Origin: Fonsecaea monophora | Taxonomy: Eukaryota; Ascomycota; Eurotiomycetes; Chaetothyriales; Herpotrichiellaceae | Direction of reading: 5' to 3' | Assembly: GCF_001642475.1 (NCBI RefSeq) | Contig: NW_019174002.1 | Coordinates: 62,001 to 126,000 of the forward strand | DNA length: 64,000 bases | In this document: piece by piece, positions 44,753 to 56,141 of the stretch | Layout of the letters: each line of letters starts with the position of its first letter | How positions within the stretch are numbered: the stretch's first letter is position 1 | Translations under genes and position numbers: made by a program | Notes under the pieces: generated by a model | Told to the model about the DNA's origin: nothing | Databases searched by the model: none | Seen by the model: only the letters and a program-made list of their open reading frames with translations

Positions 44753-46528
44753 ATGCTCACGGTGGCCCGACCTCAGGATGAGATAACGGCTTGGTGGTGC
44801 TCTGGCCAAAATACAAGGTGAGAACTTCCCTGCGGTATTGCTAGGCACATAGCTCACAGAGCACCATAGTTCTACAAGTATCGCCGCGGACGCGTATGCG
44901 AGGGCCGTCGAGTATTTCGAACGAGCGTTGGCTGAAACACCGAGTGAAAGAGCATGGATCCGTGGCCAGACCTCGCTCGAAGACGTCAAGAAAACGGTCG
45001 AGCGGGCACGGGATTCCTATGATGATCGGTCGGAGCCTCATGCCAGAACGAAGAGGTGGATTGGCGCCTTTGCAGCGAACATGGCCCGTTATGGCGCTGT
45101 GCTAGACATCCTCGCCAATGCCGACCCCCTTCATGCGGGGCTTGCTTGGGGAGCTGTTAAATTTATTTTTGCTGTACGCCCCTGTGCGTGGATACAAGAA
45201 ATGGCATTGATCGATCTCAGGGTGTGTCCAACTATTCACAACACGCGGAAGAACTAGCAAAGGCCCTGGCCCACATCGGCGACGTTCTGCCGCGTATTCG
45301 TGTGGAACTGGCGCTTTACAACACACCTCAGATGAAAGAAGCCGTGGCTCAGTTGTACGCACATATCATGCTGTTCCTCCAGAGAGCCGTTACGTGGTAC
45401 ACTGCGAATCGTACCAGGCGCGCCTTGAAAGCCGTCTTCCGACCTTCCCAACTCCCTTTTCAGGAAACTGTAGCAGACATCGAACTTTGTGCTAAGAACG
45501 TGGAATTGATTGCCAGTACTGCGGGCCGTGCCGAGATCCGTGGCCAGTCATTTGTCCTGGAAGAACAGATTGTACGTCAACGACAGATAGAGCAGCGGTT
45601 GTTGGACATGCAGGCGCAGTTGGAATTGGTGTCCATCTCGAGTCAAAAGCACGAGCAGAGCCTACAGCAACTCATTCAGCATACCATGAACAGCCACAAC
45701 CTCCTGAAAGCCGTCAAACTTGATGTAGGTGACTCAAAAGCTATACTCAGTCGCGTGCAGGTCTCCTCAATTATCCAAGCCCTGCGTCCTGCGAAACCAC
45801 CCGAGGATATTCTCCGCATCTGCCAGTCTTTCTCGAGACGGCGAGTCTCCTGGCAGCAAAATGATCGAGCCACGATGGTGACAATCAAATGTTTGAAGGA
45901 ATGGACCCGGCTACCCAGAAGCTCGATGCTTATCGTCAGAAGCGCACCGCAAGCTTTACAACGCACCTTGGCTATGGTTGTGGAGGTGACAACGCTGCTC
46001 AAGTCATCGTCATATCCCATATTTTGGTGTATCTCGGACCCAGGCGAGAGCAAAAAAGCAATCGTTGTCAGCGATGTCCTCCGCAGCTTGATTTTTCAAG
46101 CTTTCCAGCAAGACCCATCAATTCCTTCACGAGAACCGCGGCTTGGTGATGTCTCATCCTATGAGCGCCAGCATAGCCTGGACGAATGGGCTAGCATGGC
46201 AACACTCGTTTTCTCCAAAATACCACGTTGTTTCGTTCTCGTCGCAACTGAAGATTTATGTCGCCGGAAAGGAAGCAGTTTGGAGTCGCCAAACAAGCTA
46301 TACGCAACATTGAACGCCGTCTTCGAGGGTGCGTCGCGAGACGGTTGTATAATGAAGCTTCTGCTAGTCACTTCCGGCAGCTTCAAGGTAGCATACCCAG
46401 ACCCCCAAGGTCGTGGTCAAATCGTTGTGACTATGACCTCCCCTGTGCCAGCAGCCAGACGCTTGCCACGGCCACGGGCAAATGGTGCTGCTCTAGGGCG
46501 TGCAATATCCGTTATCCGATCTCGGTAA
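44753..46528 (+). CDS. DUF7708 STAND/NLR-like protein without recognisable P-loop
   Basis: Three exons, 44753-44817, 44870-45173 and 45221-46528, giving 558 residues. Exon 1 and its junction are the weakest part: it supplies the only in-phase ATG (MLTVARPQDE), and the acceptor CATAG skips an in-frame stop. Exon 2 gives the family start (AYARAVEYFERALAETPSER, then SLEDVKKTVERARDSYDDRS); exon 2 to 3 (GTACGC...CTCAG) crosses WGAVKFIFA|GVSNYSQHAEEL, the DUF7708 core (LPRIRVELALY, then AVAQLYAHIMLFLQRAV). A coiled-coil (RQRQIEQRLLDMQAQLE) follows. The C-terminal half resembles degenerate fungal NACHT-like modules (SSMLIVRSAP, then PIFWCISDP and DVLRSLIFQAF) but lacks a G-x4-GK[ST] loop, and no ankyrin, TPR or WD repeats follow. 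Such proteins are thought to act in fungal self/non-self or stress recognition. A pseudogene is possible. Confidence 0.72.
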
Positions 46529-46943
46529 CCAATGCAGAGTGCAAGCAATACTCGACAGATTTACCTCCCTGCATGTTGATTAGCGTGGACACGAATGGGA
46601 GATTTTCTCTTCCTTTGATTGTGTGATGAGGCTCTCTTGCTGTTTTCAGATCTATCCCTTGTAAACCGTCGAGGGCAAGGTGATTTGTGGTTTGTATTGA
46701 GATAGCTGACTTCAATATACCTTGATTTGCGCGCAGGATTCTGGAGGCCACCCTTTATTTTGATTAAGACCTGTGTACTATATTGAAATGGCGTAAATGG
46801 TGTAAATGGCACATTCGTTGAATCAAATAGAGCGTAAAGCAAAAGCCGTGCAAAAGTCAAAAGTCAAAGCTCACCAGGCCAAGGCCTGCAGCCGTTTCGG
46901 GACGATGCGTGGCTGTCCCCAGGCGGCCGGGGCTGTGCTGATC
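46529..46943. other. Spacer between the DUF7708 gene and the unknown gene
   Basis: 415 nt with no supported gene. A frame open from 46806 continues into the following exon, so a longer first exon cannot be excluded. Confidence 0.35.
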
Positions 46944-48835
46944 ATGGATTTGACCACCAACATTGAACATCTTCTCGGCCAACCCTTGTCCCGCGAAGAA
47001 CTCCATCCTCTTGTCCATGATGCTGCCGTTACTCAAGAATCGGCAGCTATATCCATCTCAACTAGCAGCTCGAGAGACACGACACATGCGATCTGCAAGG
47101 GTTGACAAGCATCGCTGTTCCTCCTTCGCTTTATTCAACGCGGTAACTTTCTCCTACGGACCGCTCGCTCAAGAGACATACTACACGCCGCTCGTATACT
47201 AGTGGGTACCGATAGTCGTGCCTCTTCAACCCAACATGGACGCAAGAATCCGCCTGAAAGGAGCCAACGCACTCCCCGTTCTTTCTGCCCACCCTCTCGA
47301 GCGTTCTCCGTTGACAGCATTTGAAGGCTCACACTTTGGGCGAAATATTGCCCCAGATCTCGCCCGGCTACAATCGCCTCTCCAAAATCCGTAGCCAGAG
47401 CTCTCGAGGCTCGCTTCTCCAGCCCAGCGCCTTGATGCACTTGATCCGAGAGTCAGCGTTGCAGTCTACCAGCCTGCTGTGGATGCCGGCATTCTTGGCC
47501 ACAGCATTGGGCAAGGGAGCCAGACAAAAGGAGATCCTGTTCAATCCCAGGAAAATCCGCAAGCTGCAGAACGAGAGTGGTGCTGGGAAGAACAGGGTGA
47601 TGTTTATCGTGACGATAAACAAAGATTCGTACTGAAAGTCCGGGTCAGGCCGAATGTGAAGACCCAATCAACTGCTGCAAAAAACCCGCAAGTTCCTAAA
47701 CACCGACCTAACAACAATTACTTGTATCAACTTGACGCAGGTTACGACCACATTGTGAAGGTAGTGTGGACCGAGATATGGGACGATCCAGACGACTCTA
47801 GCTCCATGCTGATAAGAAGAGAAGCGGTGAACTTGGAGACAAACGCCAACAAGCAAAATGCTACTGCTTCGCCTACATCTGAACATTCTTTAGTCGACCA
47901 AGCGACGAAGCTTAACGAGATGCTTACATTGGTTCACTATGACAAGAAAACGCCGACGCTGAAGCCACTGTCGGCGTCATCTTCCACTAAACTCGCCCTT
48001 CTCACCCATACGATTTCAGAAGATCGATCGGGCGATTCAGCATCTGTCATCCGACAGCTTCTTTCCGCATTGCGAACTCAGCGAGTCACAAACTTTACTC
48101 CTGTCGTGTCCAAACGTAATACGCGGGGATATGCATTCGTCATAAGTACTGTAAATACTTGGAGTAAGGTGGGCGATAAAATGATAGAGACCAAGGAAGT
48201 GAGGCCTCCATTCCAAAGAGGAATAAGTGTGGCGATAAAATACGAACAGCCGGTTCTTACTGGAATGACAACGTTTGCGAAGTATTTGGTGTGTGAAAAA
48301 GCCCTCGATCAACTGGGATATTCATACCACAAGGGTGATAATGTGAGGCCTTTCTGCAAGCTCCAATGACTGGTCATACCTGATAAGCTGTACAGGGAAT
48401 TATCGAGGTACCTGAATGTCTCCCGAGCAGCTATATTGAAGAAATAGTGGCTCTGTCCAAGATCTACTCGTGCATCACGGAGCCCAACGAACCAGCAGAG
48501 ATGGTGGTGAATGCACACCACGAGATTGCAAACCACAAAGTGATCTCCTGCTCTAGGGCATGGACGGAGATTGCCTCCAAAGATGTGCACCCCAAAGCTT
48601 TGTTAGATATGGGTATTTCATTTCGAAATCAGGTATGTGTCTTGTGATCAGATCACCTCTTCTCTTGTCCCGTTCTGACCAACTTCAGGGTTCTACCATT
48701 ACGGTTATCGAGGAGCCTCTCTCCTCTTCAAAGCTGATAGAGCTATTTGGACGAATACTTGCAATTCGAGAAGCTGAGCGGGCATCCCAATTGTCCCTAT
48801 CCAGGCTATCCCGTGATGGAAACGCCACACTATAA
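46944..48835 (+). CDS. Unrecognised multi-exon protein, 5' structure uncertain
   Basis: Well supported: exon ~47399-48342, then 48396-48632 and 48689-48835, with phase-correct introns GTGAGG...TACAG and GTATGT...TTCAG. The 5' end is not resolved: the frame carries a TAG at 47392-47394, and no ATG lies downstream before 47806. My best model takes exon 46944-47100 (MDLTTNIEHLLGQPLSREEL...) spliced to 47399, giving 494 residues; an alternative uses a mid exon starting near 47215 (containing ATG 47236). The product is hydrophilic with an acidic/Gln N-terminal part and later segments NYLYQLDAGYDHIVKVVWTE, LLTHTISEDRS, RGYAFVISTVNTWSKVGDKM and ALLDMGISFRNQGSTITVIEE. No family recognised. It sits just after the DUF7708 gene and before the AAA+ gene, all on one strand. 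A nonsense-broken pseudogene is an open alternative. Confidence 0.55.
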
Positions 48836-49449
48836 GCCAACTTGAGGTGGAAGCAGCTAGGTAGAAGACGATGGATCAGTCCAAGGAGAGGCCAATCTCG
48901 CCGAAGTCAGACCAGTGTTTCTCTCGGAGCCTCGAAGACTGCAATTTTGAATAGTTCAAATGCTTATCAGTGTGGCAATAACCTGCGAAAAATTGACACT
49001 GAACTTCAGTTGTGACAGCAACAAACATCTTCACAGAATCTTGTACATTGCATTGACGCCACGAGAATGGACAGTGGTGGCAGCCTGAGGGAGAGACGAC
49101 GAATCATTGTTCATTGTGATCTTCTAGTCGCGTGCCAACGATTAGATCAGACGTGCGGTTTGTAAGGCCAACCGCGCACCTCGAAAACTTGCGCCTGAGC
49201 AGCGCCTTGTCAACATTACACTCTCCCAACTGAAGGTGATATCAGGCATTGCATGATATTTGTTCACCCTCCTGGAAGTGGGCGCCAGGCTTGCTTCGCT
49301 GCCTTACCATTGTTGTTGTTTTTGACTTTTCCAGCACCGAACAGAACAAGCCCCGACATTGCTCTTGACAGATCCACTATTCTACTGTGCTGTTGACAAG
49401 CATACCTTTCTCGACAGAGACTTCAGAAAGTCGAAAGTGACGCAACGAG
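48836..49449. other. Spacer before the AAA+ gene
   Basis: 614 nt on the + strand, with the 3' end of the unknown gene and the promoter of the AAA+ gene. No gene or repeat seen. Confidence 0.4.
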
Positions 49450-51610
49450 ATGGACGGCGATCCCCAGACTCGAACTTCCAAGAAAAATGCCCAAGATGAT
49501 CCATCTCTCGACCGGGAGTGTCCCATCATCCACCGTGTTCATTGCTATCATCCCGATATCGACGGCGAGGACCACAGTGAACACCCAGACTCAGCAGACT
49601 TTCTAGACCCACCACGACTTTATACAAATGACCATCGAGGGTCAGCCTTACGCGGCCAGCACCGGCTCTCCGTGATGCAACAGCTGCAAGGAAACGGCCC
49701 GATCCGAATAGTCAGGGGCTACAACTGTGCTGATTACCACAGAACAATCAGACAAGCTTTCGGTGCCGTCCCTCCGAGTCTAGAGTCTCGTCTCCCTAGC
49801 AAAGTCAGGCCGTACGCTTGCACCCTTGCGACTCCTGGCCCTCTTGCTAAACCGGGCTCGGAAGAGATCGTCATATCGACGGGATTGAAGACTGCGCTGG
49901 AGGACTACACAACATTGTGCAAACCGCCCATGGGTCATTGGGACCCTTTTCGAGATCTCTATGCACCGTATGATTACTTTTATCATTTCCGCCACGAGCT
50001 ACGCGATCGATGTGCTCCGAGCCTGCCTCAACCGGAAAAACAACAGCTTTTTCAACTGCTTCACTGCATTAACGAGATACAGGGCGCTAATTTCGACAAG
50101 ATTGACCGGGACTTTGCGTGCGGCAAGGTCCATCGAGACACTTTCGGCAAGCTCTTCGCCCCGAACGAACTCATTGTGACCATCGAGGAAGATCACCCGC
50201 GTGCGTATATTACAGAGACTGTCAAGTTGAGTTCCAAGTTTGATATTACCCTCAGCTGCTGGACTTGGTACTTCGACGGCAGTTTCAAAAAACACAATGC
50301 CACCATAACAGTTCCATGGCCATCAACAAATCCGGACGAATTGCAGATAAGCAGCCTCTCCACCTTCCCACTTCGACTTGATAAGACAGGCCTTCGGGAG
50401 AGGCTGGTGGCTCGTGGACGAAAATTCTGGAGCTGTCGACACCAAAGGCTCGTAAGCTACAACGCGCCATTCCCGACCATCTTTGAGCTGCAGGTCACAA
50501 ACCCCAAATACATGGTGGACTACAAGACGTTCCGACAGATTCACCCGTCCCAGTTGGAAAAGCCTTTGGCAAGCGAAAGGGAGATGTCGGAACAGGGTGT
50601 AACAATGGGAGCAGAGGAGCCCCCAAACGACACCTTTTCCGTTCTCATGCCTGCCACAATTGTCGGGTATGCGTTCCACGACAAGAAATGGAGAAGCCTC
50701 TCCGTCGAGCATATCGAGGATGTCGTTTGGAACGAGGAAGCCTTTAGTCGCCTCGTTTTAAAGTCGAACAAGAAGGATACCATCAGAGCCCTCGTGAGCA
50801 TTCACTTGACCAGTGCGAAAAACGTTGACTTTGTGGAGAACAAAGGAAATGGCCTGATCATGCTTCTTCATGGGTCCCCGGGGACAGGGAAGACGTTGAC
50901 AGCAGAGTCCGTGGCCGAGGTTGCAAAGAAACCCTTGTACCGTGTGACTTGTGGCGATGTTGGAACATCTGCCGAGATGGTGGAAAAGTATCTCGAGTCC
51001 GTTCTGCTCCTGGGTAGTCTCTGGGGGTGTGTTGTGCTGCTTGACGAAGCGGATGTGTTTCTGGAGGAGAGGCAAGTTACCGATCTTGCACGGAATGCTC
51101 TAGTATCGGTATTCTTGCGTGTTTTGGAGGTAGTCCAAACCTCCCAATTGCTGTCGTATGCACGGAAGCTGACCAGAGTAGTACTACGATGGCATTCTCA
51201 TCCTCACGACCAACCGTGTCGGCACATTCGACGAAGCCTTCAAATCCCGTGTTCAGCTCGCCATACACTATCCAGTTCTAAATTGTGAGGACCGATACGA
51301 GATCTGGTGCAACTTCATCGAGGCCCTGAACGGGAAGAAAGTGCCCATGCTTTACGAAGAGCTCAGACGTAAGGCTTTGGTCATGGCACGACGACGCTTT
51401 AACGGCCGACAGATTCGCAATTGCCTTTGGACAGCGACTCAAGTGGCGAAGTACAGGAACGAGTCGCTAGGGTACAGCCATATTGAGCAGGTGATGGATA
51501 TCTCGCAAGAGTTTGAAGACTACTTGGAAAGAACTCGCGGGCATACAGACGAGGAGAACGCCCAAGCCCAGGGCACCAGGGCTTTTGATCCCGAAATCAA
51601 CAGTGAATGA
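49450..51610 (+). CDS. AAA+ ATPase with N-terminal DUF7025 domain
   Basis: Two exons, 49450-51129 and 51182-51610, giving 702 residues. The intron GTAGTC...GAGTAG sits between Walker B and sensor 1 and joins ...FLRVLE to YYDGILILTTNR. The N-terminal half includes the fungal DUF7025 part (FELQVTNPKYMVDYKTFRQIH, then VLMPATIVGYAFHDKKWRSL). The AAA+ module has Walker A GSPGTGKT, Walker B VVLLDEADVFLEER, sensor 1 LILTTNR and an Arg-finger-like FDEAFKSRVQLAIHY, followed by a lid (RRRFNGRQIRNCL) and a C-terminal region ending acidic. All catalytic motifs are intact, so it is probably active. Related fungal proteins are abundant, large paralogous families of unknown role; some lie near STAND genes. 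Start: first ATG of the frame, good context. Confidence 0.9.
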
Positions 51611-52261
51611 AGAACAGGCGCGGACGCGGGCAAGCTTGAGGCCGGGAATGTCAGCGATTCGCTCATACTATGGACATATGATTGTCAACAGCGCAAAGGA
51701 AAGTCTCTTGAGCCAATCCCAACTTTCGGTGGCGATATGAGTGAGGGTTCGAAGCAGCAGGTGCTACTGTATTGTGGAGCTTTCATAGGACCATTTTTTA
51801 TGGAGAATAGAATGAAGTCAGAAGCAGGATGATAGAGGTTTACCAGAGGAGGCAGTGCCTTTGTCTCTGCCTTGTTGATGCTTGAGCCACGAAACCAACA
51901 ATGTATCTGAGGGAGTATCTCAACCTAGGATAGAAATAGTCACTCATGCTTTGCCGCTCTTTCCATGGCAAATCCACGACCGAGCATCACATATCTCAAC
52001 GCTGAGATGGGCATACGGAACGTTGGGTTGCTCCTCGGAGTTGAATCGCAAACTCGGTAAGAAAGAACCTCAACCGGGTAACCGGGAATCAACCACCTGA
52101 TCGGATTCCCGACGACTTCCATCACCCGCAACACTATCGAAGGAATCACTGTATCTGCTATCTTTCCGATTTGTCCATGCTGACGCCTCTAGTCGACAGC
52201 CTCATTTCCCAACGGATCGCACCTCCTGTCTGGCAAACATGTAAACCCCCGGGAAGAGAAG
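51611..52261. other. Spacer before the second Zn2Cys6 gene
   Basis: 651 nt with no supported gene; contains the 3' end of the AAA+ gene and the promoter of the regulator. Confidence 0.4.
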
Positions 52262-54206
52262 ATGGACTGCGCCCAAACCCCCTCTCCACCTCACAAAGCT
52301 CCTGCGAAACGGGTGTCCCTGGCGTGTGTGGCCTGCCGCGCCGCACATGTAAAATGCAATGCTAAAAGACCTTGCTCTCGGTGTTCTTTGGACGGCAGTG
52401 AATGCGTCTACACTAAATCTCGCAGGGGAGGCTTGACCCGGGCGGCTCTGGCGGCACGACGAAACCTGGTAGGAGCTAGTTCTCCTGCTACTGCGCTGGA
52501 GTCCGGCATCAGTATTGTCTCGGCCTTGTCTGAAAATGACCAGAGAAATACAGGAGAAGAGAGAGCACAGCATCTCGAGACTATAAGCTCGAACCTCATC
52601 AGTCCCAATATCGATGCCCTCGTCCATCTCTACTACAGACACTTCCACAAATTCCATCCCCTGGCTGTCCCCCTTCGGCACCTCGAAAGATTGTTGACGC
52701 TGGGCACCACCAAGCTGAACTTTCACCCTTTGCTCGCCGTGATGCGCTTCATCGGCTCACTGTATGCCCACTCAGTCAACTCTGACGAGCTGAAAGCAAT
52801 TGCGACTGACGCTATCCTCGAACTGTCGTCGCAAACCCCACCGAGCCCTGTCCTGGCACAATGTTATCTCTTGCAGTCGATTTCCCTTCACTGGTGTGAC
52901 GAGCTGGACCGAGCACAGGAAATGATGGACGCTGCGATTCGTATCGCCCTTCAACTTTCCATGAATCAGGCCGACTTCGCTGTGGACCATGGCGAGGGTG
53001 ACCCGGTCGTCGAAGAGAGCTGGAGGAGGACGTGGTGGCAGATCTACATCATTGACGCCCACTACGCAGCCATAAGGCATGCTCCGACTTTTACAACCAA
53101 CGAGGTGGAAATGACGACGGAACTACCCTGTGATGAGGAGGGATACGAATCGGGGGTGAGCTCCCCTTGACATCTCCTCTCACTCCTCTTGTGTTAGACG
53201 GCTTGCTGACACTTCCTCCTCTATGTGCTTCTCTAGATGATTCCGACCCCTTGGACGCTTGCTGATTTCGATACCCGCGAGTTTGCATCTGATGATCTCG
53301 TTTTCCCATCATTTGCCTATCTTATCGGCGCCGTCCGTGGGATCGCATCCTCAATAAGCAGATTCCTGGCAACTGTGGCTAGATCGGGGCATTCGTTGAG
53401 CGTCTTTGAGGTCGTAGACGTTGCCATTGACGGGTGGTTGCTCTCGCTCCCGGAAACGAAGCAAGTCACTGCATCTGCTGGAGGCGAAATTGACGAACAT
53501 ATGTTCCAAGCACATATGGCGATTCACGCGTGAGGGCTCCCTTAGCATTTGAAGAAACAATCTCCTTTCATACATGGACGTCAACACGGTCTCACCGGGG
53601 TAAGTATGGCAATACTGACTTTTCTCTTGTGATAGTGCCACCGTGGGATTCCACAGAGCGTTATCGGAGCTCTCTTACAATCCTCTGGAGTATTCACCCA
53701 GCTGCTCAGCAGACCCTCCCGAAGTCTCGCCTTGTTCCGAGCAATCTTTCCGGGGGATCCACACCGCCCGTTGTCTCAGATCCATAGACTGTGTGGTACG
53801 ACTTCTTGCGATGTCTACGAAGCCTGCGTACCATACGCCGTTCACGGTCTGCATGGTCTCCTCCGTTATCGTCGCACATTTGTCTGCGTGTAAGTTTCTT
53901 CTGACGGGGCGAAACTTGGCCGTGGCTCGCGACCAGATCCGTATGTGCATTGGCTGTCTCCGACCCTTTGCTCCGGTGTGGCCACTAGCCCGCAGGACTC
54001 TGCACGAGGTTCAGATCATTGCCAGAGAGGTATTGGGCCTCAATCACGCGCAACAAGGACCTGGAGTCATGGACTCAAGCGCGATGGAAGTCGACTCTCA
54101 TCAAGCCGCTATGCTTACAATGGAGACTCCGGTCAACTTCCTGAACTATCTCAATTTTGACGATTTGCAACTGTCGTCATTATCTTGGCTTCCGGCTGAT
54201 GGATAG
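52262..54206 (+). CDS. Zn2Cys6 transcription factor (second in window)
   Basis: Three exons, 52262-53155, 53237-53529 and 53636-54206, giving 585 residues. The Zn cluster at residues ~22-48 has the canonical spacing: CVACRAAHVKC, then CSRCSLDGSEC. The fungal_trans middle region includes LYYRHFHKFHPLAVPLRHLERLL, then YLLQSISLHWCDELDRA and SWRRTWWQIYIIDAHYA. The C-terminal region (HTARCLRSIDCVVRLLA, TPFTVCMVSSVIVAHLSAC, ARDQIRMCIGCLRPFAPVW) matches the conserved helices found after that domain in many plant-pathogen and soil fungal regulators. Intron 2 (106 nt) could hold a mini-exon, but one single intron already gives the expected AIHAATVGFHRALSELSYNP. It directly follows the AAA+ gene; whether it regulates the neighbours is not shown. 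Confidence 0.88.
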
Positions 54207-54901
54207 TTACCTGCGGCACTCTGAATGGAATTAATCTCGATATTCCAACAATCCGGGTAGCACCAGGCCCCAGTCAGGAGTGCAGATACGACTTGCTTGA
54301 TTGATGGAATCCCTGCACAGAGTTCTGGAAGATCGTGCCAGATACTGCAAGCTGAAGACCGTGCCGAAGGAGTACTACGCAGATCAAGCAATACGGTGAC
54401 CACGAGCTGATTCCACCTTCCGCTGAACTGGCCGTGCGAGAACAAGCCCTCTTTAATAGCCACGGTTTCCGATCCTTCGAGAGCGCAACACACATATATC
54501 TCCACTCAGACGTCGAAGATTGAGTATCCTGGAGTGAACCAGGACCCACCACTATACCCGCGAAGCTAACCAAGACTCCCCGGATACCCGACCTCTGGAC
54601 TGCGAATAGTCCTGCCTCACCAGAAAACTGTGTATACCCGAGCGGTAAATCTGTCCCAAGTGAACCCGGCAAACATCGCTAGATGCAATATGCATGCTGT
54701 CATCCTTGAACCCTTGGGCACTGGCACTTATATACATTTTGGATGGGTTGCCGATGCCGGGTATTCAACCTCTGATGGGCGAGCTGCATCTCGACTCCCA
54801 GTGTACGTCTACATATTTATATCCCGCCCGTGCCAGTGGACGACCAAATTCTCGCAGCAAGCGTCATTCTACTCGTTGCTATTCCAAGTCTGGGCCCTTC
54901 A
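54207..54901. other. Spacer before the NAD(P)-binding gene
   Basis: 695 nt. The reading frame of the next gene is open from 54830 with no ATG before 54902. No gene seen here. Confidence 0.4.
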
Positions 54902-56141
54902 ATGATGGCCACAAATCTCACAAGCAAAAGCACCATCAATGTTCTTCTCCTCGGCGCTACGGGGTCCCTGGGTTCCCGCATTTTTGGCAGCCTGCTCGAG
55001 AGACCCTCAGTGAATGTCACTGTTGTCGTCAGGAGCCGGGATAAAATGAACCGCATCCTCTACAGTACACAACACCGAAGCCGAGAGGGATTTAAACCCT
55101 CTTCTCCATCTCCTGCTCTTAAGCGAAAGCTCTCCATCATCGAAGGGGATGCGACCGATTCTGATCTACTGGCTCGAATTATGCGGGAGAAGTCCATCCG
55201 GGTCCTTGTCAATGCAGCAGGCCACGCTCCCATGTTCGCGGGAAGGAGTTCAAACTCTGTCTCTGACGGGAAAGACATGGCTTCTGGCAGCGATAACGAA
55301 GTGGCTCGCATCGTCCGCGCGTCCGTTGATGCGATAGAAGACGTTGCAAAGTCAGCAGAGGTCCATACAGCCGAGACGAGGGTAAGAGGATGGTTTATAG
55401 GTGGGATGTTACTGTTAGATTTGCCCGAATCCGATGGAGGACGTGCCAAACAACTAGCACCTGAGAAGGCTCACTCTTTGGACACCTAGTATGTTCTAAA
55501 TTCGTTTGTCTCCTCCCACCAACTTGTTTTTGCGACCTCAAAACTTTAAACCTCATTTTCAAGCTGTCACACTCCTCTCTGACCTGCTGAGACACAGTCT
55601 ACCGCTCTATCTCCACCACCGCCCCCTGGAGTCCATCCTGCGATCATCCAAACATCTGGACTGGACCCTCGTCTGTCCCGCGAAGATGATCCCACGGCCC
55701 CAACGGTCCAAATCATCTACCTCGTCAGCCGTTCCTAGTGCCGACGACGCAAGATCCGTGCCACTGCGGGCACCGTCACCGACCCTCGTTGCGACCGCCG
55801 ACGTGCCTCCGCGCTGGAGTGTCTGGCCCGTCCTTCGCGCCCTCCCGTGGGGCATCGGACCGGTGCTGGAGATCATGGCGAACTCACCGCGGTATACCGT
55901 CACATTTGAGGATGTGAGCGAGTTTATCGTCGACAGCATCGTGGGTGAGCATGGGTTGCACCAGGAACGTGAGCGAAAACAGGAGCACGAGCAGGATCAA
56001 GACGTGTCCCGCAATGATCATGAGAGAGATCCGCACGTTCCAGGGTCTGTCGTTGGAAGAGAAGAGGGAGAGAGGAAAGAAGACGAAGGCGTTTGGATCA
56101 ATTCCAAGATCGGCCTCATTGCCTGTTCCGGCCGTGCTTGA
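54902..56141 (+). CDS. NAD(P)-binding Rossmann-fold protein (NAD(P)H-binding/NmrA-like, atypical SDR)
   Basis: Two exons, 54902-55488 and 55598-56141, giving 376 residues. The N-terminus has a classic dinucleotide site (INVLLLGATGSLGSRIFGSLLERP), then VTVVVRSRDKM, the acidic strand end LSIIEGDATD and RVLVNAAGHAP. The intron GTATGT...CACAG joins HSLDT to YLPLYLHHRPLESILRS and LDWTLVCPAKM, the expected family block. A segment very rich in Glu/Arg (HQERERKQEHEQDQD) interrupts the usual C-terminus; a phase-compatible 99-nt intron candidate (55945-56043) would remove it in frame. Start: MMATNL at 54902; ATG 54905 is an alternative. Activity unknown; such proteins often act on small molecules or as redox sensors. 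It closes the accessory block. Confidence 0.8.

Noticed and set aside
47321..47635. 104-codon frame inside the unknown gene
   Set aside because: It runs in a different frame from the three-exon coding path and has no extension through splice sites.
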